DNA of 64,000 bases from assembly GCA_023897205.1 (NCBI GenBank), contig JAHWDD010000002.1:1302001-1366000 (forward strand). Reading direction: 5' to 3'. The DNA is from Exophiala sp. HKRS030. Lineage: Eukaryota; Ascomycota; Eurotiomycetes; Chaetothyriales; Herpotrichiellaceae. Of this stretch, positions 52,086 to 64,000 are shown one piece after another. Below the pieces are notes generated by a model. The model made no database searches, was not told the DNA's origin, and saw nothing but the letters and a program-made list of their open reading frames with translations. The position numbers were made by a program, and so were the translations under genes. Each line of letters begins with the position of its first letter. Within the stretch, counting starts at the first letter, position 1.

Positions 52086-53400
52086 TCAGTTCATGCCATT
52101 GCTTGACGCGGCCTTTAGATGCTCGCCGATCTTCTTGATGTCCGCAGCAGTGCCTGTCTCTTTGGCGGGTAGAGTTGTTTTCAAAGGCGGCAAAACACTC
52201 CTGGCACCCTCCCTGGCCACTTGAGACAGGAGGGCATCCATGACGACCAAGGCCGACATAGCCTCGACGATTGGCACAGCTCTAGGTACGACACAGGGAT
52301 CATGTCGGCCTTTTGCCTCTAGAAGGCCATCTTCACCACCAAATGTGGCGGTTTGCTGTGCTTGCCCGATCGTCGCAGGAGGCTTGAAGGCTACTCTGAA
52401 ATAGATGGGCTGTCCGTTCGTAATGCCGCCCTGGATTCCCCCGGAATTGTTCGTTTTGGTGACTAATTTCCTCTTTCCGCTTTCATCAGGCTCTGCGGCC
52501 ATGAAAGGGTCGTTATGGATCGAACCTGGTACTTCACAGCCGCCAAATCCAGAACCTATCTCGAAGCCTTTGGTAGCTGGGATACTCAGCATAGCTTTGG
52601 CAAGTTCTGCTTCGAGCTTGTCAAAGCAGGGCTCTCCTAGCCCAATCGGGCAATTTCGGATCACACAGGTCACTGTCCCTCCGATGCTGTCACTGGCGTC
52701 GCGAAATTTCTCGATCACCTTCGTCATGCGCTCCATGGCGCCTGCATCGGGACATCGGACAGGAATGAAAGAATCGACTTCTTTTCTCGTGATCTTTGAG
52801 ATCAGAGACAGGAATTCTGGGTTGGTCGAAGGTGATGGATGGTTGACTGTGGGAGGGAAGAGGTGTTCGGATCCCACAGACGTAACGAAGGCCACAATCT
52901 CAACCCCATGAGCCAGAGACAAGTATTTCTCTGCGATGGCACCGGCCGCCACTCTGCCTGCGTGGGTTTAGCATGTGATATGTCAAAGGAGCCGCAGTCG
53001 TACCTATCGTTTCGCGGGCACTGCTTCTGCCTCCGCCACTGCTCGCCTTGACACCGTATTTTTCCAGGTAAGTAAAGTCAGCATGGCTCGGTCGAGGGTA
53101 GAGGTCCATTGTCTTTCCACCATAATCCTTTGGTCTTTGGTCTTCATTCCGTACGATCAAACCGATGGGCGTCCCAAGCGTGACGCCGAACTCGGTCCCA
53201 GACTGAATTTCGACTCGATCTTTCTCGTTCCTCGGCGTAGTCAGTGCAGATTGGCCAGGCCTCCGCCTGGTCATTTGTGGTTGAATATCAGCCTCTGTCA
53301 GTTGCATTCCAGGTGGACAGCCATCCACAATACATCCGACCGAACGGCAATGTGATTCGCCATAGGTGGTGACCCGAAAATGTCTGCCAAAGGTAGACAT
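52086..53400 (-). CDS. ARO2: Chorismate synthase, 422 aa, two exons
   Basis: Exons 53004-53400 and 52086-52957 around a 46-nt intron total 1269 nt. It catalyses the last shikimate step, EPSP to chorismate with loss of phosphate, using reduced FMN. Signatures: [18 protein letters not shown] at the start, [33 protein letters not shown], the [20 protein letters not shown] motif restored across the intron, and [32 protein letters not shown] and [18 protein letters not shown]. Fungal enzymes are bifunctional, carrying their own NADPH-dependent flavin reductase activity; that is family knowledge. I start at ATG 53400, seven codons into a longer frame. It supplies the precursor of tryptophan, tyrosine and phenylalanine. 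Confidence 0.97.
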
Positions 53401-53954
53401 TTTTGAACAAGTGAAGGACAACCTCCACAGCTCTCCAAGTTCCTCACACGATGGGTCAGCAGATTACAATCGTCCTCGAAGTCGTCGAATAGTCAACTGA
53501 TCATTAAATCTAGAATCCTCAGTTCACTGTATTGAGGTCAAGGAAGTGGAGGAAGTTTTCTCATGTATGAGTCGTCAAGCACCCACTATGCCGAAGAAAT
53601 CCCAGAAAGGAAGCTAGAGCGAGGACAAGGCTTCGCCAAGATGGTCACATGATCAGTCTCCTGACACTACTTCTGACCATACGAGGATCCGTACACAATA
53701 CTCACTTCTACATGATGAGTGGGCAATTTGTTCGGCTGTATGCTTTCTGACGAGGCTGCTGTTTTAGCTATTCTGTTAGTGTCTCAGCTGCTGCCAAGCT
53801 CTTCTGCAAGAGCGGCGGGTTGCAAGAGATTGCAAGAGAAGACTGGGCAGACTACGGGTCGAGAGGTCTCGGGAACCTCTCTTACAAAACGTTTATGTCG
53901 TAGAATAGGATGATATTGCGAGACATGACAATGTTGTGTCGCTCTTTCATGCCC
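53401..53954. other. Intergenic, upstream of chorismate synthase
   Basis: About 550 bp between the ARO2 start and the stop of the D-amino-acid oxidase gene. No gene recognised. Confidence 0.4.
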
Positions 53955-55165
53955 TCAAAGCGAAGCTTTCAACGGGCTCTGCTGACCCTTGGCCACCAAG
54001 TTCGCTACCTCCTTTGCAACTCCCCAAGACAATTCATAACCCTGGTGTGCGTCAACATACGTAACAGGAACGATATAGTGAGATGGCCTGGGGGACAACA
54101 TGAACTTACCGAACCACCCGCTCCATAAGCATGGACAAGTTGCAAAGTTCTCTTTCCCTTCCCTTCCTCAGTCTTTACCTCCATCATCTCCGTGCACAAC
54201 CTCAACCCTCCTCTTCTCGTTGGCCTCCGGCCCACGATGTCTCTGATGACTTCAAACCCGCCGTCTACCACGATGGACGGATACATCACCGCGGCACGCT
54301 CCAGCAGCGTCCTCCGCACATCCTCGTTCGCGCCTGAGGACCAATCCCCCGGATTCTTCGTGCCCCCAATCACAGTTCCACCCTCCAATGGCCTCGGGAT
54401 TATGAACGTCCAGCTTCCGTCCTTGTTCTGCTGGGTAATCGTCCTGTGGCAAGCGTTCTTGACAAGACACGTCTGGCCCTTGGTCGGGAAACATTCAGGA
54501 TCTCCGAAGCCGACGCCGGAGCAGTTGACGACGACTTCACTCTTCGGCGCGATATGCGGCACCTCCTGTAAACTGACCAATCTCATGCGCAACGTCTTGC
54601 CACCTCGGTGAATGAATCGTCTCATCAAGAACGCGCAGTAGACAGGGGAGTTCAGACTCCACGCTTGATACGTGCAGCCCCATTGCACCCCACTAGGTAG
54701 TTCCGACTTGTGGAGGACTCGGAATCCATCCGTGTCGCCGTAGCCTCCCTGTAGACCTACGTAGCTCCCGGGAGGATCCTCGAAGTATTCGCGCCCTTCC
54801 ATGAACCTGATTCCGGCTTCTGGGTGCGTCGAAGCTTGGGTGCGGAGCACAGCGTTTGTCACCGTCATGAGTTTCTGAGCACGAACATCGGCTGGCGTCA
54901 GGGCTGGAATGGGTCGGTAGTGTGCTCCGGCCCAGGGCGAAGCATAGTTGATCGACTCATCACCGGGGAATTCCGAGGCGATGATCAAGACTGGCTGCTT
55001 GATATGTTCTTGGAGTGTCAATGCAGCCGTGAGACCAAGTATACCGGCGCTGGGATGTGTCAGTACGTAGAACAAATAGTGAGTGGCGATGCGGAGGAGT
55101 TGAGGTGTTGACAAGAAAAGTCACCAGACTCACCCTACGACCACAATTTTACAATTCTCAGCCAT
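53955..55165 (-). CDS. D-amino-acid oxidase family flavoprotein, three exons
   Basis: Exons 55134-55165, 54110-55049 and 53955-54041. The FAD-binding motif KIVVVGAGILGLTAALTLQE is split by the first intron after the second Gly. SINYASPWAGAHYRP and the C-terminal HAYGAGGSGYELSWG (restored by the second intron) are characteristic of D-amino-acid and D-aspartate oxidases; FIIPRPLEGGTVIGGTKNPGDW and RPTRRGGLRL carry the substrate-site Arg region. It oxidises D-amino acids to 2-oxo acids with H2O2 release. Family members are usually peroxisomal. Here the end is KASL, which is not a standard PTS1 (SKL-like), so the location is uncertain. It lies between ARO2 and MetAP2 on the same strand; no functional link is evident. 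Confidence 0.92.
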
Positions 55166-55667
55166 CGTAAATAGATGATGATCTTAGCAGCATCAAAAGC
55201 CAGGAGACCTGGCATGTGCTGCAAAAGTAGAACATGTGTGGAAAGATCAAGTACCTTAGTTTCCAATGTCGTGTGTCGACGTCGTTATCAGTCACGGTAT
55301 ATTATTTTCCCGAGATGTTGTAAGGCGCAACACACCACCTCATCACAATATTCGGAGAAGGCCACGACAATGTTCGTGCTCAATTCTTAACGAGAACAAA
55401 AGGACATTATGTCAGATCTCCAACTTATGGGACGGTGTTGCATGTAGGCAAACGAGAGATCATTAATGGCAGCATATTCTAGGAGCGAAACGGAAGCTTT
55501 TCTTTTCATTCAATTCATAATGTGTAACCATGGATGTCGATAATCGACTGCGTTTTGAATATGGTAACCTTGGGAGAGTGGCCTTGAGTTGTTCCTTCAT
55601 TGCCTTGAAGATGTCTCCTCCCCAGAGGCTTCAATAGGCCATGGTCATCTCACGAGATCCCGACATT
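55166..55667. other. Intergenic, DAAO promoter region
   Basis: About 500 bp, moderately AT-rich, without a supported gene. Confidence 0.4.
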
Positions 55668-57350
<1,683 letters not shown>

Positions 57351-58355
57351 ATGATCCTACGCCCGACTTCCCTCTCATCCCTCACATCGCTCCGCGGCGC
57401 CGGTCCTTTTCACTTCTCCCTTCTCGACCACGGATGCTGCACACGCACGTGCACGCGCGCACGCACGAGGAGCTTGCCTCATCCTTCTACGACCACGTCC
57501 ACCCTTGATCAAGCTCTGAGAGTACGATGTCCGAATACTAGAGGACGACAGACACGTGCCTTTTCGCAGTCTTGCGGCCCCTTATCCTCCGCGGCCCACC
57601 CTCCCAACCACTATGCCATCCTTCGCATCCCTCCCGACGCCACACCTTCGGACCTCAAGAAACAATTCTACGTTTTGAGCAAGGAAACCCACCCGGACCG
57701 CAACAGGCAAGACCCCAAGGCCGCCCAACGTTTCGCCCAGATTTCCGAATCGTACAGCGTGCTCGCCAACCCGGAGAAGAGACGTCGGTACGACAGGGAC
57801 GTGTACCACGTGCACCACGGCGGCCACCACCACACGCACTCCCGCGTGCATGGTCACCACTCTTCCCACACGGCGCACAAGAGTTACGCCGGATCGCGAC
57901 CGGCGACGGGTCTCTCGAAACGCCGCAGCGCCTTCAAGGGTCCTCCACCTTCGTTCTACGCCCACGGGACACCCAGCGCGAACACGACGAGCCAAGCACA
58001 AGCCAGCGCGGCCGCGCAGGAGCAGGCACAGGCAGGGACTTTCAATTCGGCGGCGTTTACCGACGCTGACGCGCGCGGTGGCTTCGCCTTCGATCCAGAA
58101 AGTACTTTCAAAACCCAGACGCACGAAGATTACCGGCGTGCGAATCGACGTGCGGCGGAGGTGGAAGCCGCACGCGCCGCCGCCGCCGAGGAGAATGACT
58201 TTTGGGGCAGGTTCATCATCGTCGCCGGCGTCATAACCCTCAGCGTCAGCGTCGGCACGATAGTGGTCAGCATGGCGAACACACCGAGGGGTGGCCTCAC
58301 GAGAGCGGATGGAAGTCGAAGGGATGGGCCGCGCAACGACTGGACGAAAGCATGA
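57351..58355 (+). CDS. Mitochondrial J-domain protein, 334 aa
   Basis: Hsp40 co-chaperone. The N-terminal 80 residues are rich in R, S, T and L with few acids, a likely mitochondrial presequence. The J domain follows (about 84-147): HYAILRIPPDATPSDLKKQF, the HPD tripeptide in SKETHPDRNRQDP, and RFAQISESYSVLANPEKRRR. Then a histidine-rich stretch (about 150-175, HHGGHHHTHSRVHGHHSSH) and a disordered Ala/Gln region. One C-terminal transmembrane helix (FIIVAGVITLSVSVGTIVVS) is followed by a short polar tail. The order (presequence, J domain, single TM near the C-terminus) resembles yeast Jid1 and animal DNAJC30, but I am not certain of orthology. It would recruit mitochondrial Hsp70 at the inner membrane. 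No intron. Confidence 0.88.
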   Translation: MILRPTSLSSLTSLRGAGPFHFSLLDHGCCTRTCTRARTRSLPHPSTTTSTLDQALRVRCPNTRGRQTRAFSQSCGPLSSAAHPPNHYAILRIPPDATPSDLKKQFYVLSKETHPDRNRQDPKAAQRFAQISESYSVLANPEKRRRYDRDVYHVHHGGHHHTHSRVHGHHSSHTAHKSYAGSRPATGLSKRRSAFKGPPPSFYAHGTPSANTTSQAQASAAAQEQAQAGTFNSAAFTDADARGGFAFDPESTFKTQTHEDYRRANRRAAEVEAARAAAAEENDFWGRFIIVAGVITLSVSVGTIVVSMANTPRGGLTRADGSRRDGPRNDWTKA

Positions 58356-58945
58356 TGTGGCCCCGGGCCGACCGTTGTTACTGTACTCGTAAGAGGGCTC
58401 GAGTGCCTGTGTAGACGTCGTTAAGAGGATGTTTGCTTGGAGCCGGCGAAACTAGAATTTTGGATCGTTAACCGTCCACGCCATATATATGACACATGTT
58501 TTGACAGACTAGATATCGGCACTCTCAGGCTCGAGTGCTCCTTTACAGCATCGGCGAAGAGAAGGACGCGTTGTTGACAGATGACCCACAAATGGATGGG
58601 ACACTGGCGACATTTCGAGATCTTTTGTCAGAGTAAAATGTGAAAGACGGGGTGGGGTGATTGCATAGAGGAAGGAGAGAAATTTACTACATTCTTTGCG
58701 ACTAGTTGGTCTCATGGATGCGTTGCATTGAAAAGGATGACAACAAGCCCTTTCATTCCCCGTTCGAACCTCGAATGGTACGCGCAGATCAAAAAAATAT
58801 TGGACACATTTCCTTGTTCCCCTTGTTCTATGCTTTCTTCCCCCTTCCGTCGCCGGTCTTTAGTTTCTGTACAATCTCAAAGCCGCGGACCGCTGCCGTA
58901 TCCCGCCTCGAAGACACGGGGTAATGGTGGTGGGTGACGTTTCCT
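58356..58945. other. Convergent intergenic spacer, J-protein / VDAC
   Basis: 590 bp between the stop codons, with short open frames only. Confidence 0.4.
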
Positions 58946-60308
58946 TTATCCTTCAAAGGTGAAGGAGGCACCCACCTTGTGCGCGGCTTGGTTGAGGTTC
59001 TGGGTGTCGAGGCTGGCGCCGAGACCGAGAGTGACGCCGGTGCCGAGCTTGACGTTGTACGCGAGGGCGGCGATACCGCGGTCGTTGATCTTGGCCTATC
59101 AAGTATCATTCTGTCAGCATCTGGTACTCTCTTTTGTTCTCTCGGAGGAGAAAAAGGGAGGTCGATTTGTGTCTTGGGTTTCCGGCAGTGACCAAGAGAC
59201 CTGTGACAAAAGACGTACCTTGGCGAACGAGCTTGGGTCGAGCTTGTACTTGGTCGCAACCTCCAGACCGACGTTGCTACCTGCGGTCGAGTCCCAGGTG
59301 GCCTTGGCGCCGGCCTCGACCTCGGTGTTGACCTTGTGGTAGTAGCTCGCGCTGAAGACGCTCAGGTTGTTGGTCGAGGTGACGGCGGCGGCGTAGCTGC
59401 CCTGCGAGTAACCGGCGGCGAGGGCGTAGCGGGTGATGGCGGCCTTGCCGACGTCGTAGCCTCCCTCGGCGCCGATGAGGAAGCCCTCGTGGCCGAGCGT
59501 GACGTCGAAGGTGGCGGTGGGGCCCTTGAACAGGTCGGTGAACAGGCGCGTGTGGATGTTGGGCTGCTTGTAGAACAGGTTGAGCTTGCCGCCGTACGTG
59601 CTCTTGGCGGGGAGGTAGTTGGACAGGACCTCGGCCTTGAGGCCCTTGGTCAGGTTGTCCTCGAGCTCGACCTTGAAGTCTAGGCTGTTCGCCGTGGTCC
59701 AGGTGTTTGTGATGGTGAGGCCTGCGAAGGGGAGGTTCTCAGAATCAGCCAAAAAGATCATACAAATACCGCCAAAAAAAGCCGCACGGTCGCACCAGCG
59801 CAGCTCAAGGGGGGGTCTTCTCGCAAGGTCGAACGTGGACGCCGACCGCGTGGAGCCACCACCATCAAAAAGGGACCAGGGCTGTGAAGAGGGAAGGTCA
59901 CATACCGGCAGCCTTGTCGGAGTATTTCCCTTCAATCTTGCCCCTGCCGTTAATATGTGATATTCTAAAGTTGTCTTGTGATATCGTTGTGCTCACCGAG
60001 CCAGAGATGGGTCCATCGTGGGCAGATTTTCCCTTGACGTTGAAGCTGCGACACTGGTCAGAGCCTGCTCGGTCCAAAAGTCCATCCTAGAGGAAGGCAA
60101 GGGAAAAGGCCATACGTGACGCCGTTGGGGGCTTTGGACTTGACCTCGAGGTTGGCCGCGGTGGTGTGGTAGAAGTCCTTGTTGAGGAGCTGCGGGAGAA
60201 GGTGAAGGTCAGCTAGAGGTCCATTCCCGCGCCCGCAAATGGGTGGGATTGTCTTACGTCGTTCGCTGGCTTAGCGATGTCGCTGAAGGGGACGGGAACA
60301 CCGGACAT
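58946..60308 (-). CDS. POR1: Mitochondrial outer membrane porin (VDAC), six exons
   Basis: Exons 60258-60308, 60116-60189, 59997-60045, 59906-59936, 59219-59721 and 58946-59095. The spliced protein starts MSGVPVPFSDIAKPANDLLN, the N-terminal helix of fungal VDAC, then KDFYHTTAANLEVKSKAPNG and TFNVKGKSAHDGPISG, and continues through alternating beta-strands (LTITNTWTTANSLDFKVELE, TFDVTLGHEGFLIGAEGGYD, TEVEAGAKATWDS) to the end KVGASFTFEG, about 285 aa and 19 strands expected. It conducts metabolites and ions across the outer membrane. The gene is intron-rich at the 5' end, as usual for fungal porins. Coding GC is high over 59250-59720, consistent with strong expression. Introns of 60-184 nt each restore the family sequence. 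Confidence 0.96.
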
Positions 60309-60855
60309 GATGGCGGGGATAGTGAGCAGTGAAGAGGAGGGACTTGTAGAAGGGAATAATCCAAATAAGACGAGTACACAGAGGTCAGGGAGAAAGGGCG
60401 GACAGATTGATCAGATGGACACCTCAATTGGGATGGAACTTGAAGCTCAAGCAATGTTTTCGTTCTCCAACTCCGAGGGCCAATCAGCTCTCCAATTTCA
60501 ACAACGGTCGTTGTCGGAAAACTTCCCCTGAAAAGACCGTCGTTTCGGCAAAAGCAGGAATCACGGGTACAGAGTACGGAGTACTGGCCACCTATACAGA
60601 GCCTTATGGATATGATGTAGGTAAAGATACGGAATACTGTAATAGTCTATCTGTATATAGGGGTATGTCCATTGTTTTACTAGTACTGTACTTGTGCCGC
60701 AAAACTATCCCCCAGCTCCTCCAGGTCTCAAGTTGTGAATAAAAGGAAGAGATCCGCCCCGTGGACCTTTTGTTGAGCTTTTCGACTTTAGATTCATTGT
60801 CCCTCAGAAAAACCAGCCCAACTCCGACCAATGCGGCGTAACCCTGTGACTTCAC
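60309..60855. other. Intergenic, VDAC promoter
   Basis: About 550 bp between the VDAC start codon and the stop of the asparagine synthetase gene. One TACGGAGTA copy at 60575-60583. Confidence 0.45.
60575..60583 (-). repeat. TACTCCGTA motif copy (as TACGGAGTA)
   Basis: Exact copy about 270 bp upstream of the VDAC start codon. Confidence 0.6.
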
Positions 60856-62672
60856 TCATGATGGAATCACATCTCCGTTCTCATATCTTGCAACATGGGT
60901 TGCAATCGCTCTTCCGCTGGGATCGCTCTGCTTTGACCAGGTCGGAGTCCACCTCATGACGGTCGATGCGCAATACGGTGGGAAATGCTGATCAAACATC
61001 ATGCGGTACCAGTAGGCTTCCTTGCTGTCGGGAATGTCGTTGCCCCATTCAGCTTTGGGGTTCTTCATCATCTCATCGGTGACGTTGAGCTCCGCATTGT
61101 CCTTGAGCGCGTCAATCCAGCCATAGCCGACACCATCGCTGAACTGTTCCTTTTGCCGCCACAAGATGTTATCGGGAAGGTAAGGCTTGGTTTCCGGTTC
61201 GTCGGTCGTGTCGAATGCTTTCCGGATAATGTATTTCTCGATCCTGTCCTTTGTAATCATCTTGTCTGCTGGGTCGATGTTCATGGCGACTTCCAGGAAT
61301 TGCTTGTCCAGGAAAGGTACTCGAGCCTCCAAACCCCACGCCGACGTCGACTTGTTGGCACGAAGACAGTCTGCCAGATGGAGGTTCTTTACTCTGCGGA
61401 CAGTCTCCCTGTGGAATTCTTCCTTGTTGGGCGCAGCGTGGAAGTAAAGATAACCACCGAAGATTTCATCACTTCCCTCACCACTCAAAACCATCTTCAC
61501 TCCCATCGCCTTGATCTTCCTGCTAAGAAGATACATGGGTGTCGAAGCGCGGATGGTCGTCACATCGTAAGTCTCGAGGTGGTAGATGACATCTGACAAG
61601 GCATCTAAACCCTCTTGGATGGTAAATGTGAAGTCGTGATGCTTGGTGCCCAAGAACTTGGCAACTTCGAGGGCGGCTTTGGTGTCCGGCGCATTGGGGA
61701 GGCCGATGGAAAAGGAGTGGAGCTGTGGAAGGAATGTGACGGTGGACAACTCGTCCTCGTCGTCAATGCCGACGAGCTTGGAACCAGTCTGCGGTGCATC
61801 GCCGTTGGCCTGGCTTGTTGTACCATTGGTTTGAGAGTTGATGAGATCTCGCTGACGGAGTGATTCCCGCTGGGCGATAGAAGCGACCAGGCTGGAATCC
61901 AAGCCACCAGAAAGAAGGACACCGTACGGGACTTCGGCCATGAGTCTCTTCAGCACCGATTTCTCCAGCGTCTTTCTAAGGAGTTTGTAGTCCACAGGCG
62001 TCGAAGGGACCTTTTCAGGGTCCCACCATGATGGCTCGAAGTATCTGGTGAGCTTGTCGGTTTTCGAGTCATAGACGTGACCAGGAGGGAAAGAGAGGAT
62101 GTTGTCGCAGACCGGGGCCAAGGCTTTCAATTCGGAAGCGAAGAAGACTGCACCTGGCGTTGTGCTCGATCGACCGAGGTAGAAGGAGGTGATCCCAATG
62201 GGATCCCGGGCGGCAATCGTTCGATCTTGGGTCTTGTCGTACAGAACGAATGAGAACATGCCGTCCAAGTGCTTGGGAGCATCGATGCCATACTGCATGT
62301 ACAGTGGGATGATGACCTCACAATCACTGTGTGTCTTGAAGTTGTACGGCGTCTGGAGATGCTTGCGCAGAATTCGGTGGTTGTAAATCTCGCCATTGAC
62401 AGCCAGAGCAATGCTTCCTTCATCGTTGACCAGAGGTTGTGCGCCAGTGTCGACACCCACAATACTCAGGCGCTCATGGCAGAGAATTGTGTTGTTTCCA
62501 ATCCAGTTGCCCGACCAATCGGGACCACGGTGTCGAAGGCATTTGACACACTGCAGTGCAGTGGTTTTGAAGGTGGCTATCGACGGATGACTGCAGATGA
62601 ATTAGTACCAGTGCTGTTAACGGCGTCGCAGCGCGCTCCAACTTACCCATGACAGGCAAAGATACCACACAT
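60856..62672 (-). CDS. ASN: Asparagine synthetase (glutamine-hydrolysing), 586 aa, two exons
   Basis: Exons 62647-62672 and 60856-62590 total 1761 nt. Makes asparagine from aspartate, glutamine and ATP in the cytosol. The first exon codes MCGIFACH, with the catalytic Cys2 of the class II glutaminase domain; after the 56-nt intron come [24 protein letters not shown] and AVNGEIYNH. The synthetase domain has the PP-loop [36 protein letters not shown] and [41 protein letters not shown] insert after the PP-loop region is a normal variable loop. Active-site residues are complete. The symbol is given at family level (yeast has ASN1 and ASN2). The intron right after the first eight codons is well supported because the unspliced reading hits a stop. 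Confidence 0.96.
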
Positions 62673-63815
62673 GACTGCCCACGAGACAAAGGAACACCTT
62701 ATTTAGGAGGGTGTAGAGAATGTAATCGTGATTGCGAGGTCTGAGAGAGTGTGGGCGGGCGTGGGCGTGGGATAAATAAAAAAAAAAGAGGTGACTGCGG
62801 CGTTGGTCCCGAAATTTTGGAGCGGGATGAATGACTCAAGGCTCAGCGACGGAGAATCGACTGCGACTCTGGCTCTGGCTTTTTGTACCAGAAGGCAAAA
62901 TCAAAAATTAATTCTGTTACTCTCACTCTGTAAAGGTCCATCGGATTCTCTACGGACTTCCACTTCGGTCACCTTGTCCCATTCCTGGTCTCGTGGTGTT
63001 GAAACTCGCCTCACCTCGACACTCTTCCCTTGCAATCGATATCTATCCCACCTTATTAGCTGGAAACGATAAGAAAATGACCAACGGTGGAGCATGAGAC
63101 GCCGATGGCCGCCCCTCACTCGAATCACCTCATATCATTACGAGCAAATTGGCTCATGTGCCAGTGAGTAACGGCCTTTTTTCTTCGCCCCTGCGGTTGA
63201 ATATTACTATCTTCTTTTGTCTGGGCCAATATGCCATATTCCCGAAATGTCTACACCAATATTTTGGACACGCGACTCTTGTACTTGCTATCACGTATAG
63301 GTCGACGCTTACTGGCGCAAAATATTACATGTCTTCCCCTGCTGCAGGCTCTTGGGCAGCGGTTTAGCCAGGCTAAGCCAATAAGAACTACCATGTCTTC
63401 CCTGCAGATTTCCGACCCCGGGCTCGTTTCTGTGCAGAGCAAGTTGATAGAGCCCCCCACGCTTTCACCCTTTGGGGAGTGTTGCGAGCCCCTGGGAAAT
63501 CGTCAAAGGCTTTGTGAGCCTCTCCATCCTATTAGGTCTCAACAAGCGGCAGATCCTTGTAAACTTTGTCCCTCTCGATCAGCAACACGTGGAATGCATC
63601 ATGCTGGATTTGAAGTCGCGAATGACTCCTCCTGACTGCCCAAAATCTTCGTTCGCGCCTCTGCGACATGCACCTAGTGAATTCTCTATGCCGTAATCTC
63701 CTAAAAAGTCCCTTCCCACTGAATTGTACCGTGACGCCTCGCTGAAATCCATGCAGACATTGTTCATTGAATCATCCCATTAGTATCATCGCCCATAGCA
63801 CGCTGTCCAATGCTC
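62673..63815. other. Intergenic, upstream of asparagine synthetase
   Basis: About 1.14 kb. An A-run lies near 62776-62787. Short frames occur (for example at 63231 and 63472) but none resembles a protein. It contains the ASN promoter and the 3' flank of UBC9. Confidence 0.45.
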
Positions 63816-64000
63816 TCACAGTGCGGGATTTTCTTTGACGATGCTTTTGATTTTCCGCTCATATGCTGCTCTGTCTTTCTTGAATAGGTTGTATGCATCA
63901 GCCTGAGCCGGCGATTCAGGGTTTGGGTCGTTGAGCAAATCTTGGATGCCAATAAGAATCTGCTTGATGGTGATTGCCGGCTTCCATCCTTCTTCCTCGT
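63816..64000 (-). CDS. UBC9: SUMO-conjugating enzyme E2, C-terminal exon only
   Basis: The frame is open to the window edge and ends at TGA 63816-63818. The 61 residues match the C-terminal part of Ubc9: [39 protein letters not shown] and [18 protein letters not shown]. The PAQ-x-AY-LFKKD segment separates Ubc9 from other E2 enzymes. Ubc9 accepts SUMO from the E1 and transfers it to target lysines in the nucleus. The active-site cysteine and the start lie outside the window. Confidence 0.93.
   Translation of the reverse strand, partial: EEEGWKPAITIKQILIGIQDLLNDPNPESPAQADAYNLFKKDRAAYERKIKSIVKENPAL

Overview
The window is nuclear DNA of a filamentous ascomycete (Pezizomycotina). The signs are spliceosomal introns of about 44-184 nt with GT(A/G)(A/N)G donors, roughly one gene per 2 kb, four Zn(II)2Cys6 transcription factors, an ECM33-type GPI wall protein, an OTT_1508-type deaminase-like protein, and single-copy housekeeping genes typical of fungi (QCR7, RNR1, ARO2, MetAP2, VDAC, ASN, UBC9). 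I cannot name the species. Gene content would fit Eurotiomycetes, for example a black yeast, but that is a guess.

Layout. 1-13 kb is regulatory and accessory: the 3' part of an endopolyphosphatase gene (-), a divergent pair of Zn2Cys6 factors (2198-4243 - and 5678-8194 +), an unrecognised protein with one C2H2-like finger (9741-10712 +) and an OTT_1508-family deaminase-like protein (11342-12727 +). 13-30 kb is metabolic and accessory: an SCP-x type thiolase with a peroxisomal C-terminus (+), a secreted six-hairpin glycosidase-like protein (-), a Zn2Cys6 factor followed 271 bp later by indoleamine 2,3-dioxygenase (both +), another Zn2Cys6 factor, a short-chain dehydrogenase, a CorA-like membrane protein and an alpha/beta hydrolase (all -). 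30-35.6 kb is gene-poor around the ECM33-like gene (-). 35.6-64 kb is mostly conserved: 3-methyladenine DNA glycosylase (+), QCR7 (-), a JEN-type monocarboxylate transporter carrying an apparent 1-nt frameshift (-), a mitochondrial NAD+ carrier (+), RNR1 (-), a kelch/transmembrane protein (-), chorismate synthase (-), a D-amino-acid oxidase (-), methionine aminopeptidase 2 (-), a mitochondrial J-protein (+), VDAC (-), asparagine synthetase (-) and the last exon of UBC9 (-).

How genes may work together. The IDO gene, its upstream factor and a CGG/CCG-rich spacer look like a small regulator-target unit for tryptophan to kynurenine breakdown (inference). RNR1 has three ACGCG cores in its upstream region, as expected for S-phase control. 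No PKS, NRPS, terpene synthase or P450 is present, so this is not a classical secondary-metabolite cluster. A 9-mer, TACTCCGTA (either orientation), recurs at least nine times, always outside coding sequence. Gene models below were spliced by eye: most have matching phases and total lengths divisible by three, but exact 5' ends and UTRs are not proven.
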